Assembly (NCBI GenBank): GCA_016218915.1 | Contig: JACRCQ010000022.1 | Coordinates: 1-64,000 of the forward strand | Direction of reading: 5' to 3' | DNA: 64,000 nt | Source: Deltaproteobacteria bacterium | GTDB taxonomy: Bacteria; Myxococcota_A; Polyangia; Polyangiales; Polyangiaceae | In this document: in pieces, positions 25,300 through 34,211 of the stretch | Numbering within the stretch: the stretch's first letter is position 1 | How the letters are laid out: every line of letters starts with the position of its first letter | Notes under the pieces: model-generated | Told to the model about the DNA's origin: nothing | Seen by the model: the letters and a program-made list of their open reading frames with translations, nothing else | The model's database searches: none | Program-made: the position numbers and the translations under genes

Positions 25300-26247
25300 T
25301 CAATTCGAGCACTGCGCCGAGCAGTTCTTCCGCATGCAGTCGGGCAGGTCGAACAGACACCCCTCCCCGGCTCCAGCGTCCACCGCCAGCACTTTCTTGC
25401 AGTCCTCCGCAACCTTGTCCGGGAACCCGCAGCTCGCCACCCAGCTATGCACGAGCTGGGTGTAGCTCGCCACTTCTGGATCGTCTGCGCAGCACCGGAT
25501 GAGCGGCGTCAGGCAGCTGCCCTGGATGCACTTGCCGCATTCCGAGGCTTCGAGCGGGTAGCCGTTCTTGTCCTTGAGCGGACAGGTGTTGCAAGGCGAT
25601 ACCTCCGGGGTCATGCACTTGTCGCGCACGCACACCTTGAAGTTGTGCATCGCAGTCTGGATGGTCGTGCCCTGCTCCACGCCGCCGTCTTCCCTTCGGA
25701 ACGGGTTGCAGTTGTAGTTGCCCTTGTCCACGTCCGGATCTGCGGCGCAGCTCTCGATGTCGTCGAACGTGCCGTTCGACTTGCGCGTGTCGCACATCGG
25801 GATCATCTCCTGGGCGCACTTCGTGTTCACGCAGCTTGCACATGCGCTCGCTCCGGCGTCCACCGCGCAGGTCGCCTTGCACGGCCCGCCGCCACCCTGG
25901 ATGCAGCTGTCGCGAACGCACACCGACAGGTCCTGCCGGTCGTTTCCCGACGCCCCGCCATCCACGTTGAACGTCTCGCACGGGAAGTCGTCGTAGTAGC
26001 TCTTTGCGTTCGGGTCCTTTGCGCACGCCTCGACCCGGCTCAGATCGGTGTCGTACTGATCCTTGCAGGCAACGTTGATGTGCGCCGCGCACGCGTTCGC
26101 AATGCACTGTCCGCACGCGGTCTCACGCCCCTCGAACTTGCATTCGCTTCCATAGTCCTTGAGCTGGGCGTCGATGATGAAGTTGCAGGCAGCCCCGGCC
26201 GCGACGAGCGAAGGCAGCAGGATCATCGCCAAATGTACGAGCCTCAT
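25300..26247 (-). CDS. Cys-rich exported lipoprotein
   Basis: A 315-residue lipoprotein (lipobox VAAGAAC) with about 35 Cys. It is built from repeated units of the form CxxCxxxxC, a helix, and VCVRDxC (seen at VCVRDSC and VCVRDKC), probably each a small disulfide-bonded helical module. Function unknown; similar Cys-rich repeat proteins are common in myxobacterial envelopes. GGGGAG lies six bases before the ATG, and the start overlaps the stop of the upstream gene by one base (TGATG), so the two are almost certainly co-translated. Confidence 0.85.
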   Translation of the reverse strand: MRLVHLAMILLPSLVAAGAACNFIIDAQLKDYGSECKFEGRETACGQCIANACAAHINVACKDQYDTDLSRVEACAKDPNAKSYYDDFPCETFNVDGGASGNDRQDLSVCVRDSCIQGGGGPCKATCAVDAGASACASCVNTKCAQEMIPMCDTRKSNGTFDDIESCAADPDVDKGNYNCNPFRREDGGVEQGTTIQTAMHNFKVCVRDKCMTPEVSPCNTCPLKDKNGYPLEASECGKCIQGSCLTPLIRCCADDPEVASYTQLVHSWVASCGFPDKVAEDCKKVLAVDAGAGEGCLFDLPDCMRKNCSAQCSN

Positions 26248-27497
26248 CAGAAGCTCCCCTGGGCAGAGAGTGCACCGCCGCCAGGCATGGGAGCCAGCCC
26301 TACGCTCACCGCGGGCCGCGGCCTTGGAATCGCGTAGAACAACGCCCAGCTGGTCAAGCCCACGCCCAGGCTGATCGTGCTGACCCACCCCCACGTGATC
26401 GCTGCGTCGCGCTTGGAAATCCCTTCTGGCGAGCAGTACTGCTTGTCCTTGTTGCAGTACCCCTTGTTCGGATCGGTCACGGCCGACGCATTCACCGAAG
26501 CGGCCAGCGCTGCCACGCCGGAGGTGGTCAATGCGCCCAGCGTGATCCACCCGAGCGCGATGTGCACAGGCGAATCGTTGGCAGAGCTCTTCGGCTTGGC
26601 CTGCGGCGCTGGACTCGAGGTCCGCTCCGGTCGAGGCTGGCTCCACGTCGACACGGGTGCCGGGCTGAGCGAGTCGTCCACGCACTCGCCGTGCTCCACG
26701 TGGTGCCGCGCTCCGCATCGCAGCGGCTCATCTCCTCGCGGCGGAATAGGCGCAGCCCGCGCACGTCGCGAAGCCCCGAGCGGGACGACTTCGAGGCGAA
26801 TCAAGCCTCCGCACCCATCGGGCGGCTCCTTGTCCGAGCTTGTCGATCGGGCGCAAGCAGCATCGTCACCATCACGCTGAAGCAGCTCTCGCACGGCACT
26901 GCTGCTCGCCCCCTGCCCTACGCCGAGCACGCTCGCACCGCCTCCAACAGCCGCGTCAGCCCCTGCATAGAACGTGAACGCGCCCACGGTCACTGCCCCA
27001 ACCACATGCGTGGCCGCGCTGCAGTCGTCCCCTTCCAGGTCCTCACGCGACACCACCGGATCCGCGAGCTCGAACCGTCCCACCAGCGTCATCTCCACGT
27101 TGAGCTGACCCGAGGTCTTGAGCTTGCCTTCCAGCCTCACCGCCCCGATCGGCAGGTTCGCGTACAGCTCGTCCTCGTTGCCGATCTTGAGCCGGTTCTG
27201 CTTTCGCGTGAGCGGGCTGTACTGGTACTGCGCCTTGCCGTGGCAACGAAGCACCTGCAGCTCGCAGCCTTCGTAGCGAACCGCAACCGTGCCCTGCTTG
27301 CGCAGCGACTCCAGCTTGCCTCTCGCAGCGTCCGGCCACTCCACCACCAGGGGTTCGGACTGGCTCTTGACCACGCCGCACTTCGCTTCCTTTGCAGTCG
27401 GGTATTCAGGGGGCTTCGCCAGGGTCGAAGCGACGTTGCCGCCTCCGCACGCGGGCAAGACGATCAAGATCAAGGCTAGGTCTCGAAACCGGCGCAT
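26247..27497 (-). CDS. Lipoprotein/membrane protein with TM-Cys-TM module
   Basis: A 416-residue protein with a lipobox-type signal (VLPAC, Cys17). The centre has a Cys-containing segment (CSAATHVVGAVTVGAFTF, then GDDAACA, then DGCGGLIRLEVVPLG) seen in several myxobacterial exported proteins, but I cannot name the family. Two hydrophobic helices near the C-terminus flank YCNKDKQYCSPEGISKRDAA. The same TM-YCx5-6CxxxGxxxRD-TM arrangement ends the TPR protein at 38275-39279. The start is the ATG at 27497, which lies close to the divergent RCC1-like gene. It is upstream of, and coupled to, the Cys-rich gene. Confidence 0.8.
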   Translation of the reverse strand: MRRFRDLALILIVLPACGGGNVASTLAKPPEYPTAKEAKCGVVKSQSEPLVVEWPDAARGKLESLRKQGTVAVRYEGCELQVLRCHGKAQYQYSPLTRKQNRLKIGNEDELYANLPIGAVRLEGKLKTSGQLNVEMTLVGRFELADPVVSREDLEGDDCSAATHVVGAVTVGAFTFYAGADAAVGGGASVLGVGQGASSSAVRELLQRDGDDAACARSTSSDKEPPDGCGGLIRLEVVPLGASRRARAAPIPPRGDEPLRCGARHHVEHGECVDDSLSPAPVSTWSQPRPERTSSPAPQAKPKSSANDSPVHIALGWITLGALTTSGVAALAASVNASAVTDPNKGYCNKDKQYCSPEGISKRDAAITWGWVSTISLGVGLTSWALFYAIPRPRPAVSVGLAPMPGGGALSAQGSF

Positions 27498-27584
27498 GTG
27501 CCGGGGATACTACGCACACTCGCAAAAAAACTCCCTTCAATTCAGGGCCATGCCGCACAGTGGCGCCGTCCGTTGGCGCACATC

Positions 27585-27593
27585 TGGTATGGT
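27585..27593 (+). promoter_or_regulatory. Extended -10, probably leaderless promoter for the RCC1-like gene
   Basis: TGGTATGGT is followed by only nine bases before the ATG at 27603, and no Shine-Dalgarno is present, so the transcript would begin at or within about three bases of the start codon. Confidence 0.45.
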
Positions 27594-27602
27594 CCCACGT
27601 CG

Positions 27603-29261
27603 ATGCCCCTGCTCCAGCAGCGAACGAACCTCGAGAAGATCGGGTTCCGCACCCTCTCGGAGACCGACGACACGCTCGTTGCCGTCCGCACGCGCTTCCA
27701 TTGGGACTGCGTGCTCACCTTCGTCACGTACATCGCTGTCGTCCGCCGCGTGCCCGGGCTGACCGCCGATATGATCCGCTCGGACCGAAAGCAGTTCCAG
27801 CGTCGCGCCCGCAAGCTCGACCCCAACTTCCTTCCTCGCGGCATGCAGAAGGGTCGAGCCTTGATCCTCGCCTACGTCGCGGATCACGCGACTGCCGAGG
27901 CGCGAGCCCTGTGCGACGAGCCGACATTTCCCCGATTCGCCGCGATCTTCGTGCCCGCAGTGCTCGATCTCAAGGCCCAGCACGCACACTACTACCGCGG
28001 CATTCGGATCTGGGGAGGCATCTACCAATCCAAGCTGTGCTTCCTGGTCGGACGCATCCTCGAGCCGGACCTCACCGCGCATACGTGGCCGATCTCCCTG
28101 GGCGGAGCCTTCCTCACCCTGCTCCTGACCTTGATCTGCTTGCTGCTCATCCCTGCGTCCATCGGGCTGCGCCTTGGCTGGACCTCGGCGAGCGCTGTGA
28201 GCGGCACGTCAGGCGCCACCGATCTCTTCTCCGCGGGTGCGGGGTTCTGCGTGACCACGCCACAAGAGGTCCGCTGTTGGGAGAGCGGAGGCAGGGGCTC
28301 TTCCCGCGAGGCGAAAGCCGTACGCGGCCTCAGCCATCCTCGTACGGTGGCCATGACCCTCAACGAAACGTGCGCGCTCGATGACGACGGCGTGAAGTGC
28401 TGGTCGCGCTACTCGCAGGACCCTCCGCAGCTGGTCCCAGGCCTGGCAGGCGCCACGGAGCTGATCGCTGCGGCCGACAACTTCTGCGCGCTCACGCGCG
28501 ACGAGGTCAGGTGCTGGCGCGACCGAAAGACCCCGGCCGAGTCGATGGTGGGATTGCGGCGCCCCACGCACCTGGTGCCGTCCCTCTTCCAGTACAGCTT
28601 CTGCGCCCTGGACGAGCAGGGGCTCAAGTGCTTCAGGTACTACGCCAACGAGACGCCCCCGTTCTACCAGCCCACGTTCTGGCTGACCGGGTTCAACAAG
28701 GCACTGGCCGTATCAGCGAACGAATGGGCCAATCGGGTGGTGGTCCTCGATCAGGGACGGCTCCTGTCCTACTACGACATAGCGGGCTCGATGCTGAACA
28801 CCCGCTCGATCCAGCGCAAACGCGGGTTCGATCGCCCCGTCTCCCTCAAGCCCATGGCCGGATTCCGCAATCCAAAGGCGCTCATCGAGTACTCCATTCA
28901 CACCTATGCGCTGGACGACGACGGTCTGAAGTCCGTGGACCCGGGAGGAACCCAGGAGGAAGGGGAGCTCGGCATCCCCGGTGGAACGCGCATCCACATG
29001 GACCGGGGCGGAACCCTCAACGCCATCCCGCAAGCCGGGCCCGAGGGGCCCACCGCGATCTGGAGTGGACCGGACAGCTACGTGTACAGCAGGGACGAGA
29101 AGGGGCAGACCGTGCTGCGATGCTCTGGGTGGCGCAAAGGCAAACGCGACGTATTCGTGGTCCACGGCGTGCGCGATCCCAAGAAAGTGGCTCGGAGCCT
29201 CTACGAAGCCTGCGCGCTGGACGGCACCGAGGTGAAGTGCTGGAAGCTCCCGTCGCAGTAG
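27603..29261 (+). CDS. Membrane protein with degenerate RCC1-like repeats
   Basis: A 552-residue protein with an N-terminal cytoplasmic region of about 165 residues, one strong membrane segment (GGAFLTLLLTLICLLLIPA) near residue 175, and an outward region built of degenerate RCC1-like repeats. The repeats show CALDDDGVKCW, CALTRDEVRCW, CALDEQGLKCF and CALDGTEVKCW, the FCAL-x-DGVKCW pattern that marks secreted RCC1 beta-propellers in this bacterial group. The N-terminal region (LEKIGFRTLSETDDTLVAVR) is unrecognised. The start is set by the promoter and by the first ATG after it. Confidence 0.78.
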   Translation: MPLLQQRTNLEKIGFRTLSETDDTLVAVRTRFHWDCVLTFVTYIAVVRRVPGLTADMIRSDRKQFQRRARKLDPNFLPRGMQKGRALILAYVADHATAEARALCDEPTFPRFAAIFVPAVLDLKAQHAHYYRGIRIWGGIYQSKLCFLVGRILEPDLTAHTWPISLGGAFLTLLLTLICLLLIPASIGLRLGWTSASAVSGTSGATDLFSAGAGFCVTTPQEVRCWESGGRGSSREAKAVRGLSHPRTVAMTLNETCALDDDGVKCWSRYSQDPPQLVPGLAGATELIAAADNFCALTRDEVRCWRDRKTPAESMVGLRRPTHLVPSLFQYSFCALDEQGLKCFRYYANETPPFYQPTFWLTGFNKALAVSANEWANRVVVLDQGRLLSYYDIAGSMLNTRSIQRKRGFDRPVSLKPMAGFRNPKALIEYSIHTYALDDDGLKSVDPGGTQEEGELGIPGGTRIHMDRGGTLNAIPQAGPEGPTAIWSGPDSYVYSRDEKGQTVLRCSGWRKGKRDVFVVHGVRDPKKVARSLYEACALDGTEVKCWKLPSQ

Positions 29262-29394
29262 GCGCCGCGCGGGGCAAGTGCGCCGGTGGCACGGACGCAG
29301 ACTGAGACCTGACGATCGATCCCGGGCATCCAGTCTTCGCTGATGCGCCGCACTGCTCCGCGCCCGTTCCTCCGTCGGCCCGCGTCGGACCGAC

Positions 29395-29411
29395 AGCCCC
29401 CGAAGGGGGCT
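29395..29411. terminator. GC-rich hairpin between convergent genes
   Basis: AGCCCCC-GAA-GGGGGCT forms a seven-base stem with a three-base loop just past the 3' ends of the RCC1-like gene and the MYXO-CTERM gene. There is no long T-tract, so it may work as a bidirectional or factor-aided terminator. Confidence 0.45.
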
Positions 29412-29414
29412 TGG

Positions 29415-29963
29415 CTAACCGCGCAGCTGACTTGCATCAGCTGCCGGCCCTTCAGCCGGCTGCTTCAACAACGGACATCGCGGACCCAATCCTCGGATCA
29501 CTCGCACGCGCGCCCTGCGCCGCAACCCGAGCAGTCCAGGGACAACGAGCAGCCATCCCCACGGCACAGCTTCCCCGGGTCCCACCCGGCATCCGCACTT
29601 GAGCCCGGTCCTTGACTGCGGAGGCATGCACACATCGAGCGTGGTGCACGTGCCGGTCGCGCAGACTCCCGTTCCTGAGCACGCGCCCGTCACATCGTCC
29701 ACAAACCGCTTTCCTGCCCGCGACCACGCTTCCTTCTTCACCACGCACAGCTGCGTGGGCTGACACGTGGTCCCCTTGTCGCAGCCGCGCGTGCAAAGGT
29801 CTGCCCGGCAGTAAGGACCGCCATGCCCGGTCGCACCCACTGACCCCTTGGTGCAATCCGTAGGGGGAGGCATGACCACGTCTGCCTGCGCATTGCCTGC
29901 GACGTACATGCCGGCCATGAGGATCACGGCGATCCCCAGCAGCATCCTTGGCTGTCGTGTCAT
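29415..29963 (-). CDS. Small MYXO-CTERM Cys-rich protein with an abnormal tail
   Basis: A 182-residue secreted protein: signal peptide ending at NAQA, a Cys-rich domain with CRADLCTRGCDKGTTC and TGVCATGTCTTLDVC, then GLKCGC, a hydrophobic helix (WLLVVPGLLGL) and RRRAR, a MYXO-CTERM-like ending. Normally such proteins stop within a few residues of the Arg cluster; this one continues for about 30 more. The extra codons lie over DNA with two further perfect hairpins (8-bp and 6-bp stems, 29423-29460), as if the original stop had been lost and reading ran into the terminator. GGGG precedes the ATG at 29963. Function unknown. Confidence 0.78.
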   Translation of the reverse strand: MTRQPRMLLGIAVILMAGMYVAGNAQADVVMPPPTDCTKGSVGATGHGGPYCRADLCTRGCDKGTTCQPTQLCVVKKEAWSRAGKRFVDDVTGACSGTGVCATGTCTTLDVCMPPQSRTGLKCGCRVGPGEAVPWGWLLVVPGLLGLRRRARVRVIRGLGPRCPLLKQPAEGPAADASQLRG

Positions 29964-29972
29964 TCGCACCCC

Positions 29973-30806
29973 TCACCTCGACTTTGCCACGCGCTCGAGC
30001 CCTTCGGTCCGCTGCACCAGGAACCTTTCGGCAGCGGACAGCTCACCGGTCCGCGAGCGGATGGACGACAGGTAGTTCTGAAGCGGCGCGTGATCGATCG
30101 ACTTGACCTTGCGCACGGCCTCGTAGAGCGCATCGATGATAGGTGCTGGCAACACCCGCTTCGTGTGCATGTAAAGCTCGAAGATGTACCCGATCCATTC
30201 CCCCTTGAGCGTCGCGTTCGCGAGCTTCATCGCCTGCTTTGCCGCAAGCTCGATCTCGGCCGGCTCGGTCAGCCGGCTGCCGCGCGCTGCCTGCAGCATC
30301 TGGGTGAGGTGACGGGTGAGAAGACGCTCTGCCTGCTCTGGACGCCCTTGCGCGATCGACTTGTCCGCAACGGTGCCAAGCAGGCCCAGCAGGTCCGCGT
30401 GCGCCGTGACATCGAGCCGACGCCCCGTGGTGTCGATCGTTTCCGGCGGGTGAACGATGGCATCCTCCGTGTTCGATGGCGAGGAACGCAGCCTCGGCTT
30501 CGGCTCCTCCACCTTCGGCGGCTCGTTCTTGAGCCCTTGCTGGAGCACGAACTGCGATTGGCCGATCAGGATCTCATCGCCCACCCGAAGCGCGATCGAC
30601 CCGTCGACACGCTCGCCGTTGACGTAGACGCCATTGCGGCTGCCCAGGTCCTGCAAGGTCACGCTGTTGGATGAGACCTTGAGGAAGGCGTGCTTTCGCG
30701 AAGCCAGACTGTCGTCGAGAACCACCTGACAATCCCCGCCTCGTCCGAGAACGCACCCCCCCTGAGGCAGGGGAATCTCACGGTTGCCGATACGAAGCAG
30801 GAACAT
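29973..30806 (-). CDS. FHA-domain protein
   Basis: A 277-residue cytoplasmic protein with an N-terminal FHA domain (residues 1-90): LGRGGDCQVVLDDSLASRKHAFL and DLGSRNGVYVNG contain the Gly-Arg, Ser-x-x-His and Asn-Gly residues that bind phosphothreonine. The second half is helical (AERLLTRHLTQMLQAARGSRL, AKQAMKLANATLKGEWIGYIFELYMHTKR) and unrecognised. Its role is probably to read phosphorylation by a Ser/Thr kinase such as those encoded at 32547 and 36756. The start was set where the FHA beta-strand begins (ATG 30806); the frame is open further upstream. It is divergent from the DUF4159-like gene. Confidence 0.85.
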   Translation of the reverse strand: MFLLRIGNREIPLPQGGCVLGRGGDCQVVLDDSLASRKHAFLKVSSNSVTLQDLGSRNGVYVNGERVDGSIALRVGDEILIGQSQFVLQQGLKNEPPKVEEPKPRLRSSPSNTEDAIVHPPETIDTTGRRLDVTAHADLLGLLGTVADKSIAQGRPEQAERLLTRHLTQMLQAARGSRLTEPAEIELAAKQAMKLANATLKGEWIGYIFELYMHTKRVLPAPIIDALYEAVRKVKSIDHAPLQNYLSSIRSRTGELSAAERFLVQRTEGLERVAKSR

Positions 30807-30937
30807 CCACGACTCCGCCTGCGGGGCGTTCACCGCAGACTGCAATCGACACGATCGGCGAACCTTGAAACAGATCCCGCGGCGCTGCAAGCCAGGACTG
30901 AAGGTTCGGGAGGCGCGACGCAGCTGGCGCGAACGCG

Positions 30938-30943
30938 TATAAT
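30938..30943 (+). promoter_or_regulatory. Consensus -10 box for the TSP3/MYXO-CTERM gene
   Basis: A perfect TATAAT, followed by GG, lies 52 bases before the ATG at 30995. No good -35 box is seen 16-18 bases upstream. It is one of very few perfect -10 hexamers in this GC-rich window. Confidence 0.5.
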
Positions 30944-30994
30944 GGCTTCGTCGCGGTCCACCCCCGCCAGGACGCGGGAGTTCGAGGTGAGAAG

Positions 30995-32479
30995 ATGAAA
31001 AGCCCCTGGCTGTCCGCTGCCCTGGTCGCATCCTTCGCTCTGGCCGCTTCCCCGGCCCTTGCAGAACCGCGAAACCTTTCCATCGGCTGGCTCATGGTCA
31101 TGGATTGGGACAGCGACTACCCCCAAGCGGCCGAGTGCCTCGTCGCCCACCCGGACAAACCCGCGGACTGGAACATCACCCACAAGAACGTGTGGCTCAG
31201 CGATGTGGTCTCCGGCAACGACTCGCTCGACAAGTTCACCCTGGTCGTGACCACCGGTCACGGCAACCTGACATTCACCGATGCCGAGCGCGTGGCCCTC
31301 GAGCAGTTCGTGTCAGGCGGCGGTATCCTCTGGTTCGACGACTGCGGGGGCGTGCAGATCGACAACTTCCCGTTCGGGCTCGAGATCGACTTTGCCGCCG
31401 AGGTGGGCCTGCCCGCCTGGGGCCTTTGCTACGGCGACAACTTCACGGTCAAGGAGCCGAACCACCCGCTCGTCAACAACCTCTTCGTCATCCCGGCTTC
31501 TGCCATGCGCTCGGATCCTGGTCTCGCCACAGCCCAGTGGTTCACCCCGATGGGCGTCTGGGACCCCGCCTATCACGTGGTGGTCGAGGGCAAGGACGTG
31601 AGCACCTACGGCTTCTCAGGCCCGGCGCTCATCGCCAACCGCCATGGCAAGGGGAAGATCGTCGCCACGGCCATGGACGTGACCTGCGCTTTGGAGTGCG
31701 TCTCCTACGGCCTGTCGGGAATCCCCAAGTCCGACTACGACTTCATCTTCAACATGCTCGCCTGGCAGGATAGCGACGGCGACAACATCTACGACCGTGA
31801 CGAGGGCGCGTTCACCTCGGTGGACACGGACACAGATGCCAAGCCGGACTACCTCGACTCGGACACGGACGGCGATTCGATCACTGACCTGGACGAGGCT
31901 GGCGACGTGGACGTGGACACGCCGCCGATCGACACGGACAAGGACGGCACCCCGGACTTCCGCGATACCGACTCGGATGGCGACGGGATCGACGACAAGA
32001 CAGAGCACCTGGTCGACTCGAACCTCGACGGATTCCCGAACCCGGATGTGGACGGCGACGGCAAGCCCAACCAGATCGACGACGACACGGACGGCGATGG
32101 GAAGCCCGATTCCGTGGAGGGGACGGGCGACGACGACGGCGACACCATTCCCAACTTCGCTGATGCGGACGACAACACACCGAAGAAGGATGCTGGCGCG
32201 AGCGGCGCAGGCGGCTCTGGCGGCAGTGGCAACGATGCGTCGATTCCGTCCGATGGATCGGCTGCGAGCGGCAACGGCGGCGCAGGCGGCAAGAAGGATG
32301 GGGGGTTGATCGAGGGCGGCGGCGCGAGTGACGGCGGCCCGAACTACAATCACAATGGCGGCAGCGCGGTCGGCGAAGAGGGTGGCTGCGGTTGCAGGAC
32401 CTCACCTGGCAGGTTCGGCTTTGCCGGATGGTCGCTCCTCGCGCTTGCCATCGCGGGATTGGCGCGAAGGCGGCGTTAG
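30995..32479 (+). CDS. Secreted TSP3-repeat protein with MYXO-CTERM tail
   Basis: A 494-residue exported protein with a signal peptide ending near SPALA. Residues 25-250 form a Rossmann-like domain resembling DUF4159-type or glutamine-amidotransferase-like folds (TLVVTTGHGNLTFTDAERVALEQFVSGGGILWFDDCGG). A run of Asp-rich thrombospondin-3-like calcium motifs follows (DSDGDNIYDRDEG, DTDGDGKPDSVEG, about residues 262-390). A Gly/Ser linker, GGCGCRTS, a hydrophobic helix and RRRR complete a MYXO-CTERM-like tail. Likely calcium-stiffened surface protein; the enzyme activity of the N-domain is unknown. GAGG lies seven bases before the ATG. It is followed by a short hexamer repeat in the convergent gap. 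Confidence 0.88.
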   Translation: MKSPWLSAALVASFALAASPALAEPRNLSIGWLMVMDWDSDYPQAAECLVAHPDKPADWNITHKNVWLSDVVSGNDSLDKFTLVVTTGHGNLTFTDAERVALEQFVSGGGILWFDDCGGVQIDNFPFGLEIDFAAEVGLPAWGLCYGDNFTVKEPNHPLVNNLFVIPASAMRSDPGLATAQWFTPMGVWDPAYHVVVEGKDVSTYGFSGPALIANRHGKGKIVATAMDVTCALECVSYGLSGIPKSDYDFIFNMLAWQDSDGDNIYDRDEGAFTSVDTDTDAKPDYLDSDTDGDSITDLDEAGDVDVDTPPIDTDKDGTPDFRDTDSDGDGIDDKTEHLVDSNLDGFPNPDVDGDGKPNQIDDDTDGDGKPDSVEGTGDDDGDTIPNFADADDNTPKKDAGASGAGGSGGSGNDASIPSDGSAASGNGGAGGKKDGGLIEGGGASDGGPNYNHNGGSAVGEEGGCGCRTSPGRFGFAGWSLLALAIAGLARRRR

Positions 32480-32490
32480 AAGGTTTCCGG

Positions 32491-32536
32491 ATTCGGATTC
32501 GGATTCGGATTCGGATTCGGGCTCGGGCTCGGGCTC
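32491..32536 (+). repeat. Hexanucleotide microsatellite in a convergent gap
   Basis: Five exact copies of ATTCGG (32491-32520), then two of GCTCGG and a partial third. It lies between the stop codons of the convergent TSP3 and kinase genes, where no coding selection fixes its length. Such runs vary in copy number by slippage. Confidence 0.85.
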
Positions 32537-32546
32537 TGCCGCGGGA

Positions 32547-34211
32547 CTACTTCTTCCTCGGTAACCGCGCCTTGGACTTGGGAGGCTCGACCGGCAGATC
32601 CCACGACGACAGATGATCGAGCACGCCAGTCAGGTCCGATGGGTCCTTGCGACGTCCCATCCGGCTCGATGCAGGGCTCGCGTCCACATCGACATCGGCC
32701 TTGATCCCAGCCTCGAACAGATCGCTGAAGGAAAGGTGCAACGCTTCGTGCGGCGCAGCTTCGTGGATCGCGGGAGCAGGACGTTCTGACAGGATCTTCG
32801 CCACCGGAGAAAGCGGTGCAGGAGGCGGTTCAGGCTTGGTCGGAGCCGGTGCTGGCGCGGGCTTGGTGGGGGCAGGGCCAAGCGGCTGCAACCTGGAGAG
32901 AGGCGTACTGACGTGCTTGCGCGCCGGCTGCTTTTCATCCGGTTTGGGCGAGGGAATCGTCGCGGGCTTGGGCGACGGGATCGTTGCGGGCTTGGGCGAC
33001 GGGATCGTTGCGGGCTTGGGCGTCGGGGTCGTTGCGGGCTTGGGCGACGGGATCGTCGCGGGCTTGGGCGCAATCTTGGGCGGCGGGGGCGGTATCGCGC
33101 GCGGCTTGGCCGGGGCTGGCGTAGCCACGACGGGAGGAGTCGGCACACTGGAGATCCGCGGTGGACGCGGCGGAGGTGGAGCCTGGCGTCGCGACGACGG
33201 GAGGGGTTGGAGATCTCGCGAGCTCAGCTCCTCGGAGAGCGAGATCTCCTTGGTGCTGTCAGGCGCCTCGCCATCGATCTGCTCGAGCCTGGCCCGCGCA
33301 GCGCGCACCGTTGCCCCGAGCCTCGCTGCATCCACAGGGTCGCTTTGCAGCACGGCGGCGAGCGCCTCGCCCATCTCCCGAGCCGATCCGAACCGGTTCG
33401 CAGGATTGCGGGCAATCGCGCGGGTTACCACTTCAACGACAGGCAGCGGGACATCCGGGCGCAGGGTTGCCAGGGGAGTGACATTCCACTGGTAGATCGC
33501 CTGGATCACTTCGAGATTCGACTTGCCGAAGAACAGCTTGCGCGCTGCGAGGCACTCCCAGAGGGTAACGCCCAGGCCGAAGATGTCGCTTCGCTCGGTC
33601 GCACGCTCCCCATTGGCGATCTCAGGCGCCGTGTACGACAGCTTCCCCTTGATCGTGTTGGGCATGGTCATGCTCCCGCGATCCGTGGCGCGCGCGAGCC
33701 CGAAGTCCGCGATCTTCACCTCCCCATCCATCCCCACCAGCACATTGCCGGGCGTCAGGTCGCGGTGAATCACCGGGTGGCGCTGCCCCTTGAGGTCGGT
33801 CCTCTCATGAGCGCCTTGCAGGCCGCGGCAAGCTCCCAGGCCGATGGCCATCACCACCTGCCAGGGCATGTGACGCTTGTCCGCGTGGTAGGCCTTCATG
33901 AAGTCGAGCAGGTCGATCCCTTCGACCCACTCCATGACCAGGTAGTAGCCGTGCTTCTCGTCAGCGGCGAAGTCGAGCACCTGCACGATGTTCGGGTGCT
34001 TGAGCTGCAGGCCGACCCGGGCTTCCTCCTCGAACAGCTCGGCGAACTCGTGGTCGCGGTCGTTGACGAGCATGCGCTTGACCGCGACCGGGCGCTCCTC
34101 GCCGCGCGCGCGCATCTTGGCACGCCAGACCAGCGCCATTCCCCCCTGTCCCGCGATGCGGATCAGCTCGTATTTCCCGGCAAGAACGGTTCCAGGGGTG
34201 TCGCGCTTCAT
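32547..34211 (-). CDS. Cytoplasmic Ser/Thr protein kinase with Pro-rich tail
   Basis: A Hanks-type kinase of 554 residues. The N-terminal 285 residues have the glycine loop (GQGGMALVWRA), VAVKRML, HRDLTPGNVL, DFGLA and a TAPEIANGE segment. The lysine that usually follows HRDL is Thr (HRDLTPGN), a variant also known from myxobacterial kinases. No membrane helix follows; instead there is a 270-residue Pro/Ala/Lys-rich tail including five 24-bp DNA repeats (32941-33060) that code PKPATIPS-type units, and an acidic end with FSDLFEAGIKADVDVDA. The tail is probably a flexible scaffold. Start chosen at the ATG 34211, which begins just before the kinase domain; the ribosome binding site is weak. Confidence 0.9.
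   Translation of the reverse strand: MKRDTPGTVLAGKYELIRIAGQGGMALVWRAKMRARGEERPVAVKRMLVNDRDHEFAELFEEEARVGLQLKHPNIVQVLDFAADEKHGYYLVMEWVEGIDLLDFMKAYHADKRHMPWQVVMAIGLGACRGLQGAHERTDLKGQRHPVIHRDLTPGNVLVGMDGEVKIADFGLARATDRGSMTMPNTIKGKLSYTAPEIANGERATERSDIFGLGVTLWECLAARKLFFGKSNLEVIQAIYQWNVTPLATLRPDVPLPVVEVVTRAIARNPANRFGSAREMGEALAAVLQSDPVDAARLGATVRAARARLEQIDGEAPDSTKEISLSEELSSRDLQPLPSSRRQAPPPPRPPRISSVPTPPVVATPAPAKPRAIPPPPPKIAPKPATIPSPKPATTPTPKPATIPSPKPATIPSPKPATIPSPKPDEKQPARKHVSTPLSRLQPLGPAPTKPAPAPAPTKPEPPPAPLSPVAKILSERPAPAIHEAAPHEALHLSFSDLFEAGIKADVDVDASPASSRMGRRKDPSDLTGVLDHLSSWDLPVEPPKSKARLPRKK
32941..33060 (-). repeat. Five 24-bp tandem repeats inside the kinase gene
   Basis: Units at 32941, 32965, 32989, 33013 and 33037 differ at a few positions; the second and third are identical. 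Each codes for an eight-residue PKPATIPS/PKPATTPT-type element in frame, so copy number can change without breaking the reading frame. Confidence 0.85.

Noticed and set aside
32941..33060. Regular 24-bp repeats considered as a CRISPR array
   Set aside because: Units are contiguous with no spacers and encode an in-frame kinase tail.
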